This document shows positions 1 through 5,148 of a stretch of DNA of 5,148 nt, one piece after another. The DNA is taken from positions 1-5,148 of the forward strand of contig CAKTTR010000106.1 in the NCBI GenBank assembly GCA_934615645.1, in the 5' to 3' direction. The notes beneath the pieces are model-generated. The model did not search any database, had not been told where the DNA came from, and saw only the letters and a program-made list of their open reading frames with translations. The stretch comes from an uncultured Oscillospiraceae bacterium. Lineage in GTDB: Bacteria > Bacillota > Clostridia > Oscillospirales > Oscillospiraceae. The stretch's first letter is position 1. Every line of letters begins with the position of its first letter. A program made the translations under genes and the position numbers.

Positions 1-3386
<3,386 letters not shown>

Positions 3387-3402
3387 GCTGCCCCGCAATA
3401 GC

Positions 3403-3440
3403 AAAAAACGCCCGCCGCAAAGCTTTTGCGGCGGGCGTTT
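3403..3440. terminator. Strong hairpin after rpoC, probably bidirectional terminator
   Basis: Perfect inverted repeat: 3406-3421 pairs with 3425-3440 (16 bp, a GC-rich core capped by A-T pairs) around a 3-nt GCT loop, starting 20 nt after the rpoC stop. Read on the plus strand, the stem is followed by only three T (themselves pairable) and then GGCAG, a poor U-tract. Read on the minus strand, the stem runs into six T (3408-3403). It is therefore the natural 3' end for rpoC by position, but by sequence it looks like the better terminator for transcripts from the minus-strand genes. The hairpin is seen directly; termination in each direction is inferred. Confidence 0.82.
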
Positions 3441-3464
3441 GGCAGTATTAACGCAGTGCTTGGG

Positions 3465-3504
3465 AAAAAACATACCGCCGGGGCGAGCGTTTGCCCCGGC
3501 GGTA
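3465..3504 (-). terminator. Rho-independent terminator of the minus-strand gene pair
   Basis: Perfect 12-bp GC-rich stem (3473-3484 with 3493-3504) and an 8-nt loop (3485-3492), located 32 nt past the TAA of the kinase-like gene. Read on the minus strand, the stem is followed by ATG and then six T (3470-3465), the classical intrinsic terminator layout. On the plus strand no T-run follows it. It lies 24 nt from the rpoC-side hairpin, so antisense transcripts would meet two terminators in a row. Confidence 0.85.
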
Positions 3505-3536
3505 CGTGCGAATGAAGAAAAGAAACGGTGAACGTA

Positions 3537-4166
3537 TTATTTGACTCTTGCTTCCAGATCCTTGATAGTCTTGCAGATGAGCTCCGCAGACAGATCGATA
3601 CCCAGCGTGCCTGCGTCGATGATCAGGTGGTTGTTGGCGATGTCGCCCCAGGTCTGGCCGGAGTAACGGTTGTAGTAGTCAGCACGGATCTTATCCGTCT
3701 TCTGGATCAGCTTCTTGGCCTTGTCGGCGCTGAGGCTGAAGATCTGCATGCAGCGGGCGATCCGGATCTCCAGATCGGCACGGATGAAGACATGGAGGAC
3801 ATGATCAAAATCCCGCAGGGCGAAGTCAGCGCAGCGGCCGACGAAGACGGCCGGGCCCTTCTTCGCTGCTTCCTGCATGACCTTGAACTGGGTCTCCGCA
3901 ATGCGGACACTGGGGGAGAGCAGCAGGGAGGGGTCGCCCTCGTACCACATGACATTGTACTGGAACGCGCCGGACTGCAGGTAGCTGACGGGCTTCTCGT
4001 CGTGGCTGGCGATGATGTCCTTGTTCAGGTTCATCATTTCTGCCGTCTTGTCGATGATCTCTTTGTCGTAATAGGCCATGCCGAGAGTATCGGCGACCTT
4101 CTTTGCGGTTTCGATACCGCCGCTGCAGAATTCACGACCTACGGTGATGCAATACTTTCTTTCCAT
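3537..4166 (-). CDS. Cytidylate-kinase-like P-loop family protein (Cytidylate_kin2 type)
   Basis: A complete 209-residue soluble protein of the cytidylate-kinase-like family widespread in Clostridia. Family members are predicted nucleotide (CMP-type) kinases, but most are uncharacterised, so the substrate is not certain. The sequence shows an N-terminal beta strand and P-loop region (ITVGREFCSGGIETAKKVA, residues 7-25), YYDKEII (32-38), the GRCADFAL motif (110-117), a strand followed by an Arg-rich lid-like segment (IRADLEIRIARC, 128-139), and the family's C-terminal signature DKIRADYYNRYSGQTWGD (158-175) leading to LIIDAGTLGID (181-191). Length is normal for the family. The start is ATG at 4166 with AAGGAG 9 nt upstream; the stop is TAA. 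The P-loop has Cys14 where the family usually has Gly (YGSGG). No signal peptide or membrane segment is visible. It lies 48 bp after the beta-CASP gene on the same strand, with no terminator between, and ends convergently toward rpoC. It is not the housekeeping Cmk, which has a GxxGxGKS-type loop. Confidence 0.9.
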   Translation of the reverse strand: MERKYCITVGREFCSGGIETAKKVADTLGMAYYDKEIIDKTAEMMNLNKDIIASHDEKPVSYLQSGAFQYNVMWYEGDPSLLLSPSVRIAETQFKVMQEAAKKGPAVFVGRCADFALRDFDHVLHVFIRADLEIRIARCMQIFSLSADKAKKLIQKTDKIRADYYNRYSGQTWGDIANNHLIIDAGTLGIDLSAELICKTIKDLEARVK

Positions 4167-4175
4167 ATTATAACA

Positions 4176-4181
4176 CTCCTT
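4176..4181 (-). promoter_or_regulatory. Ribosome binding site of the kinase-like gene
   Basis: The minus strand reads AAGGAG, 9 nt before the ATG at 4166. This is a near-consensus Shine-Dalgarno sequence and it fixes the start of the kinase-like gene. The 48-nt gap around it is AT-rich compared with the coding sequence and contains no hairpin. Confidence 0.8.
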
Positions 4182-4214
4182 CTATATGTTTTTGATGTTT
4201 TTATTCTGCCGGGT

Positions 4215-5148
4215 CTATTGCCAGCGCTCCAGCAGATTTTTGATCTGGCTTGTAAATTTGGCCAGCTCTTTATTGGATTGCCCCTTGCTGCGCTTGGCCA
4301 CATCCAGCAGCTGCTGGGCGGCCTGTACCAGGGTGTCGTAGACCTTTTGCGTCCGGGCGTGGCCCTTGAGCTCGATCTTCCGGCCTTCGGTATAGACGGT
4401 CAGCTTCCCGGCGGCCAAATCAAAGGCCGTCCCGCTGAAGGGGGCGATGGCGGTGACGCCGAATTGGCTTTGCAGCAGGTCCCGCAGGGTCTCGCAGGCG
4501 TCGTCCTCGCCGTGATTGACGAAGATCACGCTGGGCTTTTTCGTGAAGGCATCTACCCAATGGAGCAGGCCCTGCTGATCGGCGTGGCCGCTGGTGCCAT
4601 GCAGCGCGCAGATCTCAGCCTGGACGGCGATCTCCTCGCCAAAGAGCTTCACGGTCTGTGCGCCTTCCAAAAGCGCGCGGCCCAAAGTCCCGGCGGCTTG
4701 ATAGCCGGCAAAGAGGATGATGTTGCGCCGCTGCCACAGGTTGTGCTTTAAGTGGTGCCGGATGCGCCCGGCCTCGCACATGCCGCTGGCGGAGAGAATG
4801 ACCTTTGGCCGGTGGTCCTCGTTGATCTTTTTCGAATCTTCCGCCGTGATGGAGAGCTGCAGGTCTGCGCACCAGATGGGGTTGATGCCTTGGGCCAGCA
4901 GAGCCTTCGTCTCCGGGTCAAAATAGTCGCTGCGGCATTGCATGAAGATGGCAGTCGCCTCTTCAGCCAGTGGGCTATCCATATAAATGGGGAAGCCGTC
5001 GTGGTGCAGGACCATATTGTTCTGCTTGATCTCCCGCAGGGCGTACAGCAGCTCCTGGGTGCGGCCCACGGCAAAGGAAGGAATGATCACGCTGCCGCCC
5101 CGGTCAAACGCCCGCTGCAGGTACTGGGCCAACTCCGCGACAGCATCC
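4215..5148 (-). CDS. Beta-CASP/RMMBL metallo-beta-lactamase-fold RNA hydrolase, N-terminus outside window
   Basis: The C-terminal 310 residues of a predicted zinc-dependent ribonuclease of the CPSF73/Ysh1-like bacterial family. The frame is open to the right edge (first visible codon GAT at 5147-5145). The TTG at 5132 is internal, not a start. Using visible numbering, the beta-CASP part includes IIPSFAVGRTQELLYALREI (about 20-40), YMDSPLAEEA (about 55-64), SASGMCEAGRIRHH (about 119-132) and GYQAAGTLGR (148-157). The RMMBL zinc-binding part has SGHAD, with the motif B His188 (nt 4584-4586), and VNHGE, with the motif C His212 (nt 4512-4514), matching CPSF73 SAHTD and LVHGE. The C-terminal tail (about 255-310) is Lys/Gln-rich and probably helical. 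The HxHxDH metal site and the other N-terminal ligands lie outside the window. The motif order and the short C-terminal region fit this class better than RNase J. The family processes or degrades RNA; the target here is unknown. The stop is TAG. The kinase-like gene follows 48 bp downstream, probably in the same transcript. Confidence 0.95.
   Translation of the reverse strand, partial: DAVAELAQYLQRAFDRGGSVIIPSFAVGRTQELLYALREIKQNNMVLHHDGFPIYMDSPLAEEATAIFMQCRSDYFDPETKALLAQGINPIWCADLQLSITAEDSKKINEDHRPKVILSASGMCEAGRIRHHLKHNLWQRRNIILFAGYQAAGTLGRALLEGAQTVKLFGEEIAVQAEICALHGTSGHADQQGLLHWVDAFTKKPSVIFVNHGEDDACETLRDLLQSQFGVTAIAPFSGTAFDLAAGKLTVYTEGRKIELKGHARTQKVYDTLVQAAQQLLDVAKRSKGQSNKELAKFTSQIKNLLERWQ

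Noticed and set aside
4167..4175. Minus strand reads TGTTATAAT directly before the kinase ATG, a perfect extended -10 promoter element
   Set aside because: Transcription would start about 6-7 nt downstream, inside the coding sequence, and omit the start codon. The segment 17 nt upstream (TCAAAA) is not a -35 match. It is more likely the AT-rich spacer between the Shine-Dalgarno and the start codon.
3528..4751. 407-codon open frame on the plus strand, antisense to the kinase-like gene, the 48-bp gap and half of the beta-CASP gene
   Set aside because: The minus strand carries two clearly recognisable protein families with a good ribosome binding site. The plus-strand translation resembles no family and reflects third-position GC bias. 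It is long enough to notice, but antisense RNA data would be needed to take it seriously.
5130..5132. TTG as the start of the beta-CASP gene
   Set aside because: The frame continues to the window edge, and a protein starting here would lack the whole N-terminal metallo-beta-lactamase metal site. This codon is an internal Leu.

Overview
This window (about 5.1 kb, GC-rich, roughly 58-60% by eye, with strong preference for C or G at third codon positions) looks like chromosomal core sequence from a Gram-positive-type anaerobe. A member of the Clostridia, most plausibly Oscillospirales/Ruminococcaceae-like, is my best guess. This rests on the RpoC sequence, which has the short Firmicutes architecture without the large trigger-loop insertion of E. 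coli, and on the cytidylate-kinase-like protein, a family common in Clostridia. The assignment below phylum level is inference.

Layout: (1) 1-3386, plus strand: rpoC, encoding the RNA polymerase beta-prime subunit. It is cut at the left edge with about 58-68 N-terminal residues missing and is otherwise intact to its stop. (2) 3387-3536: a 150-bp convergent intergenic region with two strong hairpins, each with an A6 tract on its left flank, so both have their better U-tract on the minus strand. (3) 3537-4166, minus strand: a complete 209-residue cytidylate-kinase-like P-loop protein with a good ribosome binding site. (4) 4215-5148, minus strand: the C-terminal 310 residues of a beta-CASP/RMMBL metallo-beta-lactamase-fold RNA hydrolase, cut at the right edge.

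The two minus-strand genes are 48 bp apart with no terminator between them, so they are probably cotranscribed toward rpoC. They meet the end of the rpoBC transcription unit at the double hairpin. An RNA nuclease next to a nucleotide-kinase-like protein suggests a possible RNA turnover and nucleotide-recycling pair, but this is only inferred from adjacency.

I see no mobile element, CRISPR array, tRNA, rRNA or clearly novel system. Apart from the details listed as findings, the window is ordinary housekeeping DNA.
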